Assembly (NCBI RefSeq): GCF_016909575.1
Contig: NZ_JAFBGA010000010.1
Location: 178,545-242,544 of the forward strand
Direction of reading: 5' to 3'
From: Streptomyces sp. HB132
Lineage (GTDB): Bacteria > Actinomycetota > Actinomycetes > Streptomycetales > Streptomycetaceae
Length of the DNA stretch: 64,000 nt
Position numbers and translations under genes: made by a program. The notes below the pieces were generated by a model. It did not search any database. It was not told the origin of the DNA and worked only from the letters and a program-made list of their open reading frames with translations. Of this stretch, positions 1 through 8,481 are shown piece after piece. The first letter of the stretch is position 1, and each line of letters starts with the position of its first letter.

Positions 1-203
1 CAGCCGCAGTGCGACTCGAATTTGGTGTCGGAGCGGAACAGCTCCGCACCGCAGGCACGGCATGAGTAGACGCCCGCCGTCCTGGTGTCGGTGTACTCAC
101 CCACGAAGGCGGGCTCGGTGCCGGCCTTGCGCAGCACCGCGTACTCGGCGGGCGACAGTTCCGCCCGCCACTGCTCGTCAGGCTTCTCGACGTCGTACGA
201 CAC
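1..203 (-). CDS. msrB: Peptide-methionine (R)-S-oxide reductase, N-terminal part (runs off left edge)
   Basis: MsrB reduces methionine-R-sulfoxide in oxidised proteins, usually with thioredoxin as donor, in the cytoplasm. Only the first 67 residues lie in the window. They show the typical MsrB opening (EQWRAELSPAEYAVLRKAG), the GEYTDTRTAGVY stretch and the first zinc-binding pair CRAC, and end at the ESHCG motif. The GTG at 203 is chosen because GGGAG sits a few bases upstream and the next residues (SYDVEKPDEQW) fit the family. It starts 10 nt after the murC stop, so the two genes are probably co-transcribed. The catalytic C-terminal half is outside the window. Confidence 0.93.
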   Translation of the reverse strand, partial: MSYDVEKPDEQWRAELSPAEYAVLRKAGTEPAFVGEYTDTRTAGVYSCRACGAELFRSDTKFESHCG

Positions 204-213
204 GGTGGCTCCC

Positions 214-1608
214 TCAGCTCGACAGGTGGTCCAGGATCTGCGGGCCGAGGTCGGTGACGTCGCCCGCTCCCATGGTGAGAACCAGATCGCCGGGCTTCGC
301 CATTCCCGCGACGGCAGCGGGGATGTCCGCCTTGTCGTGGACGGCCGTCACATCGGCGCCGGCGGTCTTCGCGGCGTCGATGATCAGTGCGCTCGTGACG
401 CCCGGGACCGGGTCCTCCCTGGCCGGGTAGATGTCCAGGACCAGCGAGGCGTCGGCGAGGGCGAGTGCCTGGCCCATCTCCGTGCCGAGCTCCTGGGTGC
501 GGGAGAAGAGGTGGGGCTGGAAGACCACCAGGAGGCGGGCACCGGTCGCCGCTCCGCGCATGGCCTCCAGGTCGGCGGTCATCTCCGTGGGGTGGTGCGC
601 GTACGAGTCGATGACCTGGACGCCGGCCGCCTCGCCCTTGAGCTGGAGGCGGCGCTTGACCCCGGTGTACTTGCCGAGGGCGGAGGCCAGGTTGTGCGCC
701 GGGATACCGAGGGCGACACCGGCCGCGAGCGCGGCGACCGCGTTGTGCGCGTAGTGGCGGCCGGGTACGGAGACCGTGAAGGTGAGGTACTTCCCGTTGA
801 GGACGACCGTGACCTCGCTGGTCAGCCCGCGCGGGGTGACCTTGTGGACGCGGACGTCCGCACCCTCGGACTCGCCGTAGGTGACGACGGTGAGGGAGGA
901 CAGTTCACGGACCCGGCGGGTCAGCTCCACGGCCCCGGACTGGTCGGCGGCGATGACCAGGGTGCCGCCGGGGACGACCTTGCCGACGAAGGTCTCGAAG
1001 GACTCGTAGATCTCGTCCATCGACGCGTAGTTCGCGTGGTGGTCCAGCTCGACGTTGAGGACGATCGCGACCTCGGGGGCGTACTTCTGGAAGCTCCGGT
1101 CGCTCTCGTCGGCCTCGGCGACGAAGACGTCACCGTCGCCGTGCGTGGCGTTGGTGCCGGGGCCCTCCAGGTCGCCGCCGATGGCGTACGAGGGGTCGAG
1201 CGCCAGCTCGGACAGGGCGACGGCGAGCATCGACGTGGTGGTGGTCTTGCCGTGCGTGCCGGCGACCGCGATGGCCCGCAGGCCCTCCATCAGGGAGGCG
1301 AGCGCGTCGGAGCGGTGCACGACGGGGATGTCCAGCTCGGCGGCGCGGACCAGCTCCGGGTTGTCGGCGCGGATGGCGCTGGAGACGACCACCGAGGTCG
1401 CGTCGTCGGCCAGGTGTCCGGCGGCATGTCCGATGTGGACGGTGGCTCCCAGCGCGCGCAGGGCCTCCGCGGTGGCGGACTCCTTGGCGTCGCTGCCCGC
1501 CACCTTGGCGCCGCGCTGGGCGAGGATCTTCGCGATGCCCGACATTCCGGCGCCGCCGATGCCGATGAAGTGCGGCCGTTCCAGGGCGGCAGGAATACCG
1601 GGTGCCAT
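214..1608 (-). CDS. murC: UDP-N-acetylmuramate--L-alanine ligase
   Basis: MurC adds L-alanine to UDP-MurNAc using ATP, the first peptide-forming step of peptidoglycan precursor synthesis in the cytoplasm. The 464-residue product is of normal size. It shows the N-terminal nucleotide-sugar fold HFIGIGGAGMSGIA (about 13-26), the P-loop GTHGKTTTTSM (117-127), the central ligase motif EADESDRSF and the C-terminal FQPHLFSRT motif. The reading frame is open 14 codons further upstream. ATG 1608 is preferred because GGGAGAGA lies just before it and MAPGIPAALERPHF is a normal MurC start. It is followed within 10 nt by msrB. Streptomyces carry murC apart from the dcw cluster, as here. Confidence 0.97.
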   Translation of the reverse strand: MAPGIPAALERPHFIGIGGAGMSGIAKILAQRGAKVAGSDAKESATAEALRALGATVHIGHAAGHLADDATSVVVSSAIRADNPELVRAAELDIPVVHRSDALASLMEGLRAIAVAGTHGKTTTTSMLAVALSELALDPSYAIGGDLEGPGTNATHGDGDVFVAEADESDRSFQKYAPEVAIVLNVELDHHANYASMDEIYESFETFVGKVVPGGTLVIAADQSGAVELTRRVRELSSLTVVTYGESEGADVRVHKVTPRGLTSEVTVVLNGKYLTFTVSVPGRHYAHNAVAALAAGVALGIPAHNLASALGKYTGVKRRLQLKGEAAGVQVIDSYAHHPTEMTADLEAMRGAATGARLLVVFQPHLFSRTQELGTEMGQALALADASLVLDIYPAREDPVPGVTSALIIDAAKTAGADVTAVHDKADIPAAVAGMAKPGDLVLTMGAGDVTDLGPQILDHLSS

Positions 1609-1653
1609 ACGTCTCTCTCCCGAGCTGTGAGGTGGTTCTGGTTCCGCCACAGC

Positions 1654-2124
1654 CTATTCGCTGTGCGCGAAGAGCTTGAGCACCGGTACGCCGACCTTGT
1701 GACGGGCCCGGGAGGCCCAGTCGCGGTGGAAGAACTCCTCGACGTAGTGCGGCGCGGTCAGCACGATGACCTCGTCGGCCCCGGAGTCGTCGACCACGGT
1801 CTTCAGCTTGTCCAGGGGATGGTCCTCGACCACCTGGCCGACGGCCTCTGAGCCGGCCTCGCGCAGCTCCCGGAGCGAGTACTCGAGCGCCATCTCGGCG
1901 GGCTCACGGGCTTCCTTGCCCTCCGGCCGGTCACCCTCGCGGACGGCTTCCCTGAGCTCACCGATCGCGACGTCGTCGATCGCGCGCAGCAGTACGTCGG
2001 CCTGGTCACTGCGGGGCTGCATCAGTACGACGAACGAGATCCGCTCCTCACCGTGAAGGGTGGTGACGAAGTCCACGTCCTCGGGGGTGAGGGGCTTCTC
2101 GATCATCAAAACGCTTGTGAACAC
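1654..2124 (-). CDS. Conserved actinobacterial protein, universal-stress-like
   Basis: A 156-residue cytoplasmic protein of unknown function. It alternates short hydrophobic strands and acidic helices (ISFVVLMQPRSDQADVLLRAIDD, then DEVIVLTAPHYVEEFFHRDW) and ends RARHKVGVPVLKLFAHSE. This resembles the layout of universal-stress-type alpha/beta folds, which is inference rather than a clear family match. Related proteins in Streptomyces databases are sometimes labelled indole-3-glycerol phosphate synthase, but no TIM-barrel sequence is visible here, so that label should not be copied. GTG 2124 is chosen because GGAAGGG lies about 9 nt upstream; an in-frame ATG at 2106 lacks such a site. The stop is 45 nt upstream of murC on the same strand. 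Confidence 0.8.
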   Translation of the reverse strand: MFTSVLMIEKPLTPEDVDFVTTLHGEERISFVVLMQPRSDQADVLLRAIDDVAIGELREAVREGDRPEGKEAREPAEMALEYSLRELREAGSEAVGQVVEDHPLDKLKTVVDDSGADEVIVLTAPHYVEEFFHRDWASRARHKVGVPVLKLFAHSE

Positions 2125-2265
2125 GGCAGGCGCCCTTCCGCTTCATCTCGTCGGCCGTGGGGACGGCCGTTGTTGCTGAAACCATCCTTCCCCGCAATTG
2201 CACGGGGGTAGCAGGACTAAGTGTGCCCACCCGAGGCCAACCGGAACGGGTAATTCCGCTAAGTG

Positions 2266-3036
2266 TCAGATCTTCCCGTACCGGGTGAAGAGGAATCCGG
2301 TCTCCTCCAGGAGCGAGACGAGAGCGAAACGTTCCGGTACCGGGACGGCGGGCCCGCCCGCGATGCGCTGTGCGCCTCCGGCGGTGAGCAGCGGGGACAG
2401 GGTCAGGCAGAGCTCGTCCAGCACGCCGGCCGCCACGAACTGGCCGAGCAGGCGCGGCCCGCCCTCGGTGAGGAGCCGGGTGAGGCCCCGGGCGGCCAGT
2501 TCCCCCACCGCGCGCGCCGGGTCGACGCCGGCGCCGTCGCCGGCCACCAGCACCTCCGCTCCCGCCTCCCGCGCGGCCCGGACCCGGTCCGGGGGCGCCG
2601 CGGCTCCGGTGAGCACGAGCGTCGGGACCAGCGGCGAGACGAAGAGCGGGAGGGAGAAGTCCAGGTCCAGGCTCGCGCTGACCACCGCGATGGCCGGGGC
2701 GGGTCCCTGCCCGGCGGCCTCACGCCGGGCGGCGAAGGCCTCGCGGGCCCGCGCGGGCCGGTAGCCCTCCTGGCGGACCGTCTCGGCCCCGACGACGACC
2801 GCGTCGGCCAGGCCTCGCAGGGTTCCGAAGATCCGCATGTCGGCGGGGCACGAGATGCCCTGGGAGCGGCCGTCGTGCTGTGCGGCGCCGTCCAGGGTGG
2901 AGACCATGTTGGCGCGGAGCCAGGGGAGGCCGCCGTCGGGATACGCGTAGGCGTCCGCCAGCTCGTCGAGCGTCCACTCGCGGTCGGCGGCAGCGGCCGG
3001 GGTTGTCAGGTCCGTCACAGGGAGCAGGCGTCGCAT
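2266..3036 (-). CDS. RibD C-terminal-domain (pyrimidine/dihydrofolate) reductase family protein
   Basis: A 256-residue protein of the RibD-C/dihydrofolate-reductase-like fold, which in riboflavin synthesis reduces a ribosylamino-pyrimidine with NADPH. Visible family motifs are RANMVSTLDGAAQ (substrate/NADPH loop), DAVVVGAETVRQEGYRP, TEGGPRLLGQFVAAGVLDELCLTLSPLL (the C-terminal TEGG motif) and the closing ARYG-like FTRYGKI. There is no deaminase domain, so it is a stand-alone reductase. Its true substrate is uncertain because the riboflavin operon is not nearby. The start at ATG 3036 (MRRLLPVTDL) fits the family; the frame stays open upstream without a ribosome site. It is divergent from zapE, with only 37 nt between the two start codons. 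Confidence 0.85.
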   Translation of the reverse strand: MRRLLPVTDLTTPAAAADREWTLDELADAYAYPDGGLPWLRANMVSTLDGAAQHDGRSQGISCPADMRIFGTLRGLADAVVVGAETVRQEGYRPARAREAFAARREAAGQGPAPAIAVVSASLDLDFSLPLFVSPLVPTLVLTGAAAPPDRVRAAREAGAEVLVAGDGAGVDPARAVGELAARGLTRLLTEGGPRLLGQFVAAGVLDELCLTLSPLLTAGGAQRIAGGPAVPVPERFALVSLLEETGFLFTRYGKI

Positions 3037-3073
3037 GCGCAGCAGTCTGGCACGGCCCTTAAGGTGGAGAGTT

Positions 3074-4168
3074 GTGTCGTCCTCCACAGCCGTGCCGGGG
3101 CATAGCCCCATAGCCGAAACGGCCCCGCAGTCACTGTGCGCCCTCGAGCCGCGCGTCCCCGCCGACCGTCTGGTCGCCGAGATGGTCCCGCCGCCCCGCT
3201 TCGACTCGGTGCGCTTCGATACGTACGTCCCCGACCCGAACCAGCCGAGTCAGACCGAGGCGGTCCACGTCCTCAGCTCCTTCGCGGCCGGGCTCGGCGG
3301 GGCGCACGCGGTGGGAGGCGGCAGGCGCAGGTGGTTCGGCAGGAAGCCCGCCGCGGCGCCCGCCGGGCCCCGCGGCGTGTATCTCGACGGCGGTTACGGC
3401 GTCGGCAAGACCCATCTGCTGGCCTCGCTCTGGCACGCGACCCCCGCGGACCGCTCGCTCAAGGCCTTCGGCACCTTCGTCGAGCTGACGAACCTGGTCG
3501 GCGCGCTGGGCTTCCAGCAGACCGTGCGGACCCTGAGCGGGCACCGGCTGCTCTGCATCGATGAATTCGAGCTGGACGACCCGGGCGACACCGTCCTGGT
3601 GTCGTCGCTGCTCAGCAGGCTCGTCGAAGCGGGGGTCGCGCTGGCCGCCACGTCGAACACGCTCCCCGGCAAGCTCGGTGAGGGCCGATTCGCGGCAGTC
3701 GACTTCCTCCGCGAGATCCAGGGACTTTCCTCGCACTTCCGGCCGCTGCGGATCGACGGCGAGGACTACCGCCACCGGGGACTGCCCGAGGCACCGCCGC
3801 CGTACTCCGACGACCAGGTCACCAGGGCGGCGTACGCGACTCCCGGAGCCGCGCTCGACGACTTCCCGGCGCTGCTCGACCATCTCGCCCGGGTCCATCC
3901 GAGCCGGTACGGCGCACTGACGGACGGGCTCACGGCGGTCTGCCTCACCGACGTGCAGCCGGTGCCCGACCAGTCGACGGCGCTGCGACTGGTGGTGCTG
4001 GCGGACCGGTTGTACGACCGTGAGGTCCCGGTGCTCGCCTCCGGCCTGCCCTTCGACCGGCTGTTCAGTGACGAGATGCTGAACGGCGGGTACCGGAAGA
4101 AGTACTTCCGGGCCATCTCGCGGCTGACGGCGCTGGCGCGTGACGCAAAGGGACTGGTGGCGCAGTAG
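3074..4168 (+). CDS. zapE: Cell division protein ZapE / AFG1-like ATPase
   Basis: AFG1/ZapE ATPases act at the membrane or division site; in E. coli ZapE affects Z-ring stability. The 364-residue product has a Walker A motif GGYGVGKT (about 106-113), a Walker B LLCIDEFELDD (about 159-169), the family motif TSNTLPGKLGEGRF, and SSHFRPLRIDGEDYRHR. The C-terminus (FDRLFSDEMLNGGYRKKYFRAISRL) is typical of actinobacterial members. GTG 3074 is chosen because AGGTGGAGA lies immediately upstream; an in-frame GTG at 3035 lies inside the divergent reductase gene. The division role in Streptomyces is inferred from the family. Confidence 0.92.
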   Translation: MSSSTAVPGHSPIAETAPQSLCALEPRVPADRLVAEMVPPPRFDSVRFDTYVPDPNQPSQTEAVHVLSSFAAGLGGAHAVGGGRRRWFGRKPAAAPAGPRGVYLDGGYGVGKTHLLASLWHATPADRSLKAFGTFVELTNLVGALGFQQTVRTLSGHRLLCIDEFELDDPGDTVLVSSLLSRLVEAGVALAATSNTLPGKLGEGRFAAVDFLREIQGLSSHFRPLRIDGEDYRHRGLPEAPPPYSDDQVTRAAYATPGAALDDFPALLDHLARVHPSRYGALTDGLTAVCLTDVQPVPDQSTALRLVVLADRLYDREVPVLASGLPFDRLFSDEMLNGGYRKKYFRAISRLTALARDAKGLVAQ

Positions 4169-4251
4169 GTTCGGGGGTTGAAGGACGTGCGGGTGCCTCC
4201 GGGTGCCGCGTACGTCCGTATGACCGCGCACACCGTTTGAAGGGATCCATC

Positions 4252-4677
4252 ATGGCTACCACGCGTCAGGCGCACACGGTCTGGGAAGGCAACCTGCTCG
4301 AGGGCAGCGGCGTCGTCACCCTCGACTCCTCAGGAATCGGGGAGTACCCGGTCTCCTGGCCGTCCCGCGCGGAGAAGGCGAACGGCAAGACCAGCCCCGA
4401 GGAGCTCATCGCGGCAGCGCACTCCAGCTGCTTCTCGATGGCCCTCTCCAACGGCCTGGCCACGGGGGGCACCCCGCCCACCCGGCTGAACACCCAGGCA
4501 GAGGTCACCTTCCAGCCCGGCACCGGCATCACCGGCATCCACATCACGGTGGAGGGCGAGGTACCCGGTCTGGACGAGGCGGGCTTCGTGAAGGCCGCAG
4601 AGGACGCCAAGGCGAACTGCCCGGTCAGCCAGGCGCTCTCGGGCACCACCATCACGCTCACCGCGTCGCTGGCCTGA
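4252..4677 (+). CDS. OsmC/Ohr-family peroxiredoxin
   Basis: OsmC-type thiol peroxidases detoxify organic hydroperoxides through two conserved cysteines. Both are present in this 141-residue protein: Cys60 in AAHSSCFSM and Cys123 in ANCPVSQAL. The length and the WEGNLLEGSG opening fit the OsmC rather than the Ohr branch. ATG 4252 follows GAAGGGA at a normal distance; an in-frame ATG five codons earlier has no ribosome site. It is a single-gene unit, followed by a strong hairpin at 4686-4714. Confidence 0.94.
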   Translation: MATTRQAHTVWEGNLLEGSGVVTLDSSGIGEYPVSWPSRAEKANGKTSPEELIAAAHSSCFSMALSNGLATGGTPPTRLNTQAEVTFQPGTGITGIHITVEGEVPGLDEAGFVKAAEDAKANCPVSQALSGTTITLTASLA

Positions 4678-4685
4678 CACCTGCC

Positions 4686-4714
4686 GTCCCCGGGGCCTCT
4701 TCCGCCCCGGGGAC
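4686..4714 (+). terminator. Hairpin terminator after the OsmC gene
   Basis: GTCCCCGGGGC and GCCCCGGGGAC form a perfect 11-bp stem with a 7-nt loop, 8 nt after the stop codon. No T-run follows, which is usual for streptomycete terminators. Confidence 0.7.
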
Positions 4715-4821
4715 ACAGCGGGGACACAGGAGGCATCGTGGCTCGCATGGTTCCCGCGCGGCGCGTTGCGTGCTACACACATGCGGGTCACTTCACCTGT
4801 CCGCCAACAGGGAGTTGCCTC

Positions 4822-6183
4822 ATGTCATCCGCAACACGACGTCAGGTCCTGGCCGGGAGCGCCGCGACCGCGGCCTCCGTCGCTTTCGCCGGGGCCTTCA
4901 CCGAACTCTTCTCGGGCACCGCAGAGGCCCGGGGCCACAGCGGCTACGGCCCCCTCGTGCCGGACCCGGACGGCCTGCTCGATCTGCCGAAAGGTTTCCG
5001 CTACCGGGTGCTCTCCCGGGAGGGCGACCCGCTCCGCTCCGGCGAGGGCCAGGTCCCCAGCAACCACGACGGCATGGCCGCCTTCGCCGGGCGGAACGGC
5101 CGGGTACACCTCGTGCGCAACCACGAGAACCGCGTCACCGGAAAGATCGGTGTGCCCACGGTCGAGGGCCTGACCTACGACCCCATGGGCAAGGGCGGGT
5201 GTACGTCACTCGAGATCGACGGTCGCGGCAACGTCCGCGGCGAGCGTGTCGCCATCGCGGGTACGGCCGTCAACTGCGCGGGTGGCCCCACCCCGTGGAA
5301 CACGTGGCTGACCTGCGAGGAGACCGAGGACAAGGCCGGCACCAACGGCTACACGAAGGACCACGGCTTCATCTTCGAGGTGGACGGCGCCGACCCGCGC
5401 CGCACCGGGGCGGTCCCCCTGACCGCGATGGGCCGCTTCCAGCACGAGGCCATCGCGGTCGACCCGCGGAACGGCATCGTGTACGAGACCGAGGACGCGT
5501 TCGACAGGCCGTTCGGACTCTTCTACCGCTTCCTCCCCGAGAAGCCGCTCGGCGGGACGGGCTCCCTGCGGGCCGGCGGCGCGCTCGAGGCCATGCGGGT
5601 CCCCGGCGTCCCCGACCTTTCCGCCATCCAGGAGACGGGTGCGAGCTTCGACCGGGTCGAGTGGGTCCCCGTCCCGGATCCTCAGGCGGCCGAGACGCCG
5701 ATCCGGCTGCAGGACTTCGGACCCAAGGGCATCACGCACGCCCAGAAGCTGGAGGGCTGCTACTGGGGCGGTTCGTCGGTCTATTTCGTCTCCAGCTTCG
5801 CGCACAGCGCCGAGGGCTCGGCCGCAGACCACTTCGGCCAGGTGTGGCGTTACGAACCGAAGCGGCGACGGCTCACCCTGGTGATCGTCTTCGGTCCGGA
5901 CACCGACATCCAGTTGCCGGGTGAGTCCCCGGACAACATCTGCCTCGCCGCCGGGGGCGGTCTGATGGTCTGTGAGGACGGGGGCGGCGCGCAGCACGTA
6001 CTCGGGGTGACGCGTCGCGGCGAGGTCTACGCGATGGCGCGCGGGCGACAGAACATCGGGACGGCCGAGGAGCCGGAGTGGGGCGAGTTCGCCGGCGTCA
6101 CCTTCTCACCGGACGGCGGGACGATGTTCGTGAACTGCTACACACCGGGGACGACGTTCGCGGTGACGGGCCCCTGGCGCTGA
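4822..6183 (+). CDS. PhoX-family (DUF839) alkaline phosphatase, Tat-exported
   Basis: PhoX enzymes are secreted calcium/iron-dependent phosphomonoesterases that release phosphate outside the cell. The 453-residue product begins with a twin-arginine signal (SATRRQVLAGSAATAASVAF, then AEA near residue 36). It carries the PhoX hallmark NCAGGPTPWNTWLTCEE, whose cysteine is the likely metal ligand by comparison with characterised PhoX. It also has GRFQHEAIAVDP, YETEDAFDRPFGLFYRFLP, EGCYWGGSSVYFVSSFAH and a closing VNCYTPGTTFAVTGPW. ATG 4822 is chosen because GGGAG precedes it and the Tat signal starts there. The frame is open upstream to 4738. No PHO box was recognised. Confidence 0.88.
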   Translation: MSSATRRQVLAGSAATAASVAFAGAFTELFSGTAEARGHSGYGPLVPDPDGLLDLPKGFRYRVLSREGDPLRSGEGQVPSNHDGMAAFAGRNGRVHLVRNHENRVTGKIGVPTVEGLTYDPMGKGGCTSLEIDGRGNVRGERVAIAGTAVNCAGGPTPWNTWLTCEETEDKAGTNGYTKDHGFIFEVDGADPRRTGAVPLTAMGRFQHEAIAVDPRNGIVYETEDAFDRPFGLFYRFLPEKPLGGTGSLRAGGALEAMRVPGVPDLSAIQETGASFDRVEWVPVPDPQAAETPIRLQDFGPKGITHAQKLEGCYWGGSSVYFVSSFAHSAEGSAADHFGQVWRYEPKRRRLTLVIVFGPDTDIQLPGESPDNICLAAGGGLMVCEDGGGAQHVLGVTRRGEVYAMARGRQNIGTAEEPEWGEFAGVTFSPDGGTMFVNCYTPGTTFAVTGPWR

Positions 6184-6206
6184 CCGGGGCACGAGCAGGC
6201 GGGTGA

Positions 6207-6243
6207 TACGGCACTCCGGCCGCCGGGCGGCCGGAGTGCCGTG
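6207..6243 (+). terminator. Strong hairpin terminator after phoX-like gene
   Basis: ACGGCACTCCGGCCGC pairs perfectly with GCGGCCGGAGTGCCGT (16-bp stem, 3-nt loop), about 25 nt after the PhoX-like stop and about 37 nt before the next start. It separates the two transcription units. Confidence 0.8.
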
Positions 6244-6250
6244 AGCATCA

Positions 6251-6265
6251 TCTGATTGATCATCA
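6251..6265. promoter_or_regulatory. Short inverted repeat upstream of the deacetylase gene
   Basis: CTGAT-TGATC-ATCAG has 5-bp arms and lies 15 nt before the GTG at 6280. It may be an operator or part of the promoter of the deacetylase gene. This is seen in the sequence only; no regulator is known for it. Confidence 0.3.
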
Positions 6266-6279
6266 GCTAACGTCCTTCG

Positions 6280-7199
6280 GTGATCAAACCCGCTTGTACG
6301 ATGATCGTACTGACTGTTCTGAGTGGGGTGCTCGTCGGTTGCGGAAGCTCCGGGGCCACCCGTGCCAGGACCGCCGCGCTTCCGACGGCTCCTGCGGAAT
6401 CCGCGACGGGACAGCCGTCCCCGTCGCGGGTTCCGTCGCCGAATCCCGAGAGCGAGCCCCCGTGCTCGCCCCCGGCCCCGGGGGCCGCACGCCGGTCTTC
6501 GAGCGACGGGCGGAGGGCTCCGGGACCGGCTCCGCCTCCGGTCCCCGGGACGAGGCGGACGGGCCCGACAAGGTCGTGGCGCTCACCTTCGACGCGGACA
6601 TGACGGCGGACCAGGGGCCAAGGGCGGCCGGCGGCGAGCACTTCGACAATCCCGGACTGATCGCGTCGCTTCGCAGGCTGAAGGTCCCGTCGACGGTCTT
6701 CATGACCGGCAGATGGGCGCAGGAGTATCCGGCCCAGGCCCGCACGATCGGCACCGATCCCCTGTTCGAGATCGGCAACCACTCGTTCAGCCACCACGCC
6801 TTCTCCTCGCCCTGCTACGGGCTGCCGGCCGTCGAGAAGGCGGACATGCGCCGCGATGTGGAGCGGGCCTTCACGGCGATCCGGGCGACGGGGGCGCGCA
6901 ATGTCGTGCCGTACTTCCGCTTCCCCGGCGGCTGCTACGACGACGCTTCCCTGAAGGCCCTGGCCCCGGCCGGGGTGACCGCCGTCCAGTGGGACGTGGT
7001 CAGCGGGGACGCCTTCGCCACGGACGCGGACGCGGTGGCCGAACAGGTGCTGGAAGGGGTGGAGCCGGGGTCGCTGGTGGTCATGCACTGCACCCGCAGC
7101 GCGGCGCCCGTCACCGATGAGGCGGTCCGCCGGATCGTCCCGGAGCTGCGCGAGCGCGGATACCGCTTCGTCAAGGTCTCCGAGCTGATGCGCGGCTGA
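6280..7199 (+). CDS. Polysaccharide deacetylase lipoprotein, reading frame broken by an apparent -1 shift
   Basis: NodB-type carbohydrate esterases remove acetyl groups from cell-wall or chitin-like polymers. The catalytic part is complete, with ALTFDADMTAD (metal Asp region), GNHSFSHHAF (HxxxH), YFRFPGGCYDD, VQWDVVSGDAF and SLVVMHC. It is read in a frame that only reaches back to an arbitrary TTG at 6294. A good lipoprotein signal (MIKPACTMIVLTVLSGVLVGC, lipobox LVGC) starts at GTG 6280 in another frame and runs on to 6603. Adding one C to the C5 run at 6457-6461 would join the two as a lipoprotein with a Ser/Pro linker. The gene is therefore either inactivated or carries a sequencing error. 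Confidence 0.75.
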
Positions 7200-7214
7200 G
7201 CACGCCCCGTCGCG

Positions 7215-7394
7215 TCAGCCGGAACAGGCGTTGCGGCCGGCCTCCTGCCAGGCGCAGACCGGGCAGAGCGTGCTGCCCCTCGTCGACTCCGGGTACTCGG
7301 TCGGCTTCCGGCACAGCACGCACTCGGCATACGGCGGACCCGCGTCCGCGGGTGCGGGGGCCGGCGCGGGCGTCTCGCAGTACGCATCATCCAT
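7215..7394 (-). CDS. Small zinc-ribbon protein
   Basis: A 59-residue protein of unknown function. Two CxxC knuckles, CVLC (25-28) and CPVC (44-47), plus cysteines at 6 and 57, suggest a structural zinc ribbon. The first 20 residues are acidic and then Pro/Ala-rich. ATG 7394 (MDDAYCETP) is the natural start. There is no clear Shine-Dalgarno, so translation may be leaderless or weak. The open frame extends far upstream, but that part is low-complexity Arg-rich sequence typical of non-coding GC-rich DNA. It converges on the deacetylase gene with 15 nt between the stops. Confidence 0.65.
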   Translation of the reverse strand: MDDAYCETPAPAPAPADAGPPYAECVLCRKPTEYPESTRGSTLCPVCAWQEAGRNACSG

Positions 7395-7730
7395 GTGTAC
7401 GAGCGTACTCACTCGCGCGGAGCGGCGACCGCCGTCGGCGATCCGCTCGGCGGCGACGCGGTCCGGTTCTTCGTCACGGGCCGCTGCGTCGAGTCCGGTC
7501 CATGCCTCACGCGTGCCTCGCCCGGGCCTCACGCATGCCTCGCCCCGGCCGAGCAGTCCGGCCCCGCGAGGAGTGCCGGCGCGACGGCGACCTCCCGGCT
7601 GGTGCCCGGGGAGGGTTCCGCGAGGGTGCATGGGGGAGGTGTGGTGGCCCCGAACCGGCGCCAACCACTCCCCGGCCCGCGCGGGGCCCGTGGGCGCGGC
7701 AGGCCGTACGGCGGCCCCGCCCCCGCGGAA
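7395..7730. other. 336-bp gap between zinc-ribbon and AIM24 genes
   Basis: No convincing gene was found here; open frames in this stretch are Arg/Pro-rich and lack start signals. It holds a two-copy 22-bp tandem repeat at 7504-7547 and presumably the promoter of the zinc-ribbon gene. Confidence 0.6.
7504..7547. repeat. Two-copy 22-bp tandem repeat
   Basis: The unit GCCTCACGCGTGCCTCGCCC (first 20 bases) is followed directly by a second copy with GCAT in place of GCGT. There are about two mismatches over 22 bp. It is non-coding on both strands as far as I can tell, and of unknown role. Confidence 0.7.
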
Positions 7731-8408
7731 TCAGCTGGACGAGGTCTTCTCCGGCTTGAGTTCGCTGGGACGTACGATCACGAACCCCTCGCCCTGGAGC
7801 ATCAGCTGGACCGCCTCGCCGGATCCGCCGCGCACCATCGAACCGAAGCTCTGCGAGCGGTGCAGCGTGGTGGAGAGCTGGGCGCTCCAGCCGACGACCG
7901 CGTCCGTGTCGACGTACACCGGCTGCTGGGCCGAGACGGGGATCACTATGGGCTGGCCGTCGCAGATCAGGCCGAGTTTGCCGTATCCGCTGAAGACGCT
8001 GTTGAAGAGGCCGCCACCGGTCATTCCGGCCCCCTTCACGGTCTTGATCTCGTAGGACAGGCTCGCGTCGAAGCACAGGACGTTGCGGCCGTTGATGGTG
8101 AGGACGTCGCCCTGCTCCATCTCCACGATGAAACAGTTGGCCGCCTCGTGGGCGAACCACGCCTCGCCCTGGCCCGTGACCGCCATCAGGGCGAGCCCCT
8201 CGCCGGTCACCGCGCGCTTCAGCATGCCGCCGATGCCCTGGCCCTTGCGCTCGAACTGGAGGTTGCCCCGGAAGGCGACCATCGATCCCTGACGCGCGTG
8301 CATCTCACCGTTGACGGCGTATTTGATGGATTTGGCGTTCTGCAGGGTCATGCCGGGGGCGGTGGCCGGCTGCGCCATGTGCTCACTGGAAAAGATGTCG
8401 CTCTTCAT
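7731..8408 (-). CDS. AIM24 family protein
   Basis: A 225-residue all-beta protein of the AIM24 (DUF124-like) family. Bacterial members are uncharacterised, and the yeast homologue is linked to mitochondrial membrane organisation. Family features are KYAVNGEMHARQGSMVAFRGNLQFERKG read in segments, GEGLALMAVTGQGEAWFAHEA, FIVEMEQGDVLTINGRNVLCFD, the glycine-rich turn GAGMTGGGLFNSVFSG and VYVDTDAVVGWSAQL. ATG 8408 is selected because GGTGAGG lies about 9 nt upstream; an ATG at 8417 abuts the same site. No signal peptide or membrane segment is visible. Confidence 0.88.
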   Translation of the reverse strand: MKSDIFSSEHMAQPATAPGMTLQNAKSIKYAVNGEMHARQGSMVAFRGNLQFERKGQGIGGMLKRAVTGEGLALMAVTGQGEAWFAHEAANCFIVEMEQGDVLTINGRNVLCFDASLSYEIKTVKGAGMTGGGLFNSVFSGYGKLGLICDGQPIVIPVSAQQPVYVDTDAVVGWSAQLSTTLHRSQSFGSMVRGGSGEAVQLMLQGEGFVIVRPSELKPEKTSSS

Positions 8409-8481
8409 GCCGTGCATCCTCACCCGGAGCCCTCCGTTCCGCCAAGAACGGGTCGTCCGAGGTCCTGGCAGACTGGGGTGC

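Noticed and set aside
85..1851. A 588-codon plus-strand open frame opposite murC
   Set aside because: Shadow of murC and msrB; composition not protein-like.
1654..2124. Indole-3-glycerol phosphate synthase label for the small protein next to murC
   Set aside because: The protein is far too short (156 residues) and lacks the TIM-barrel and catalytic motifs of TrpC.
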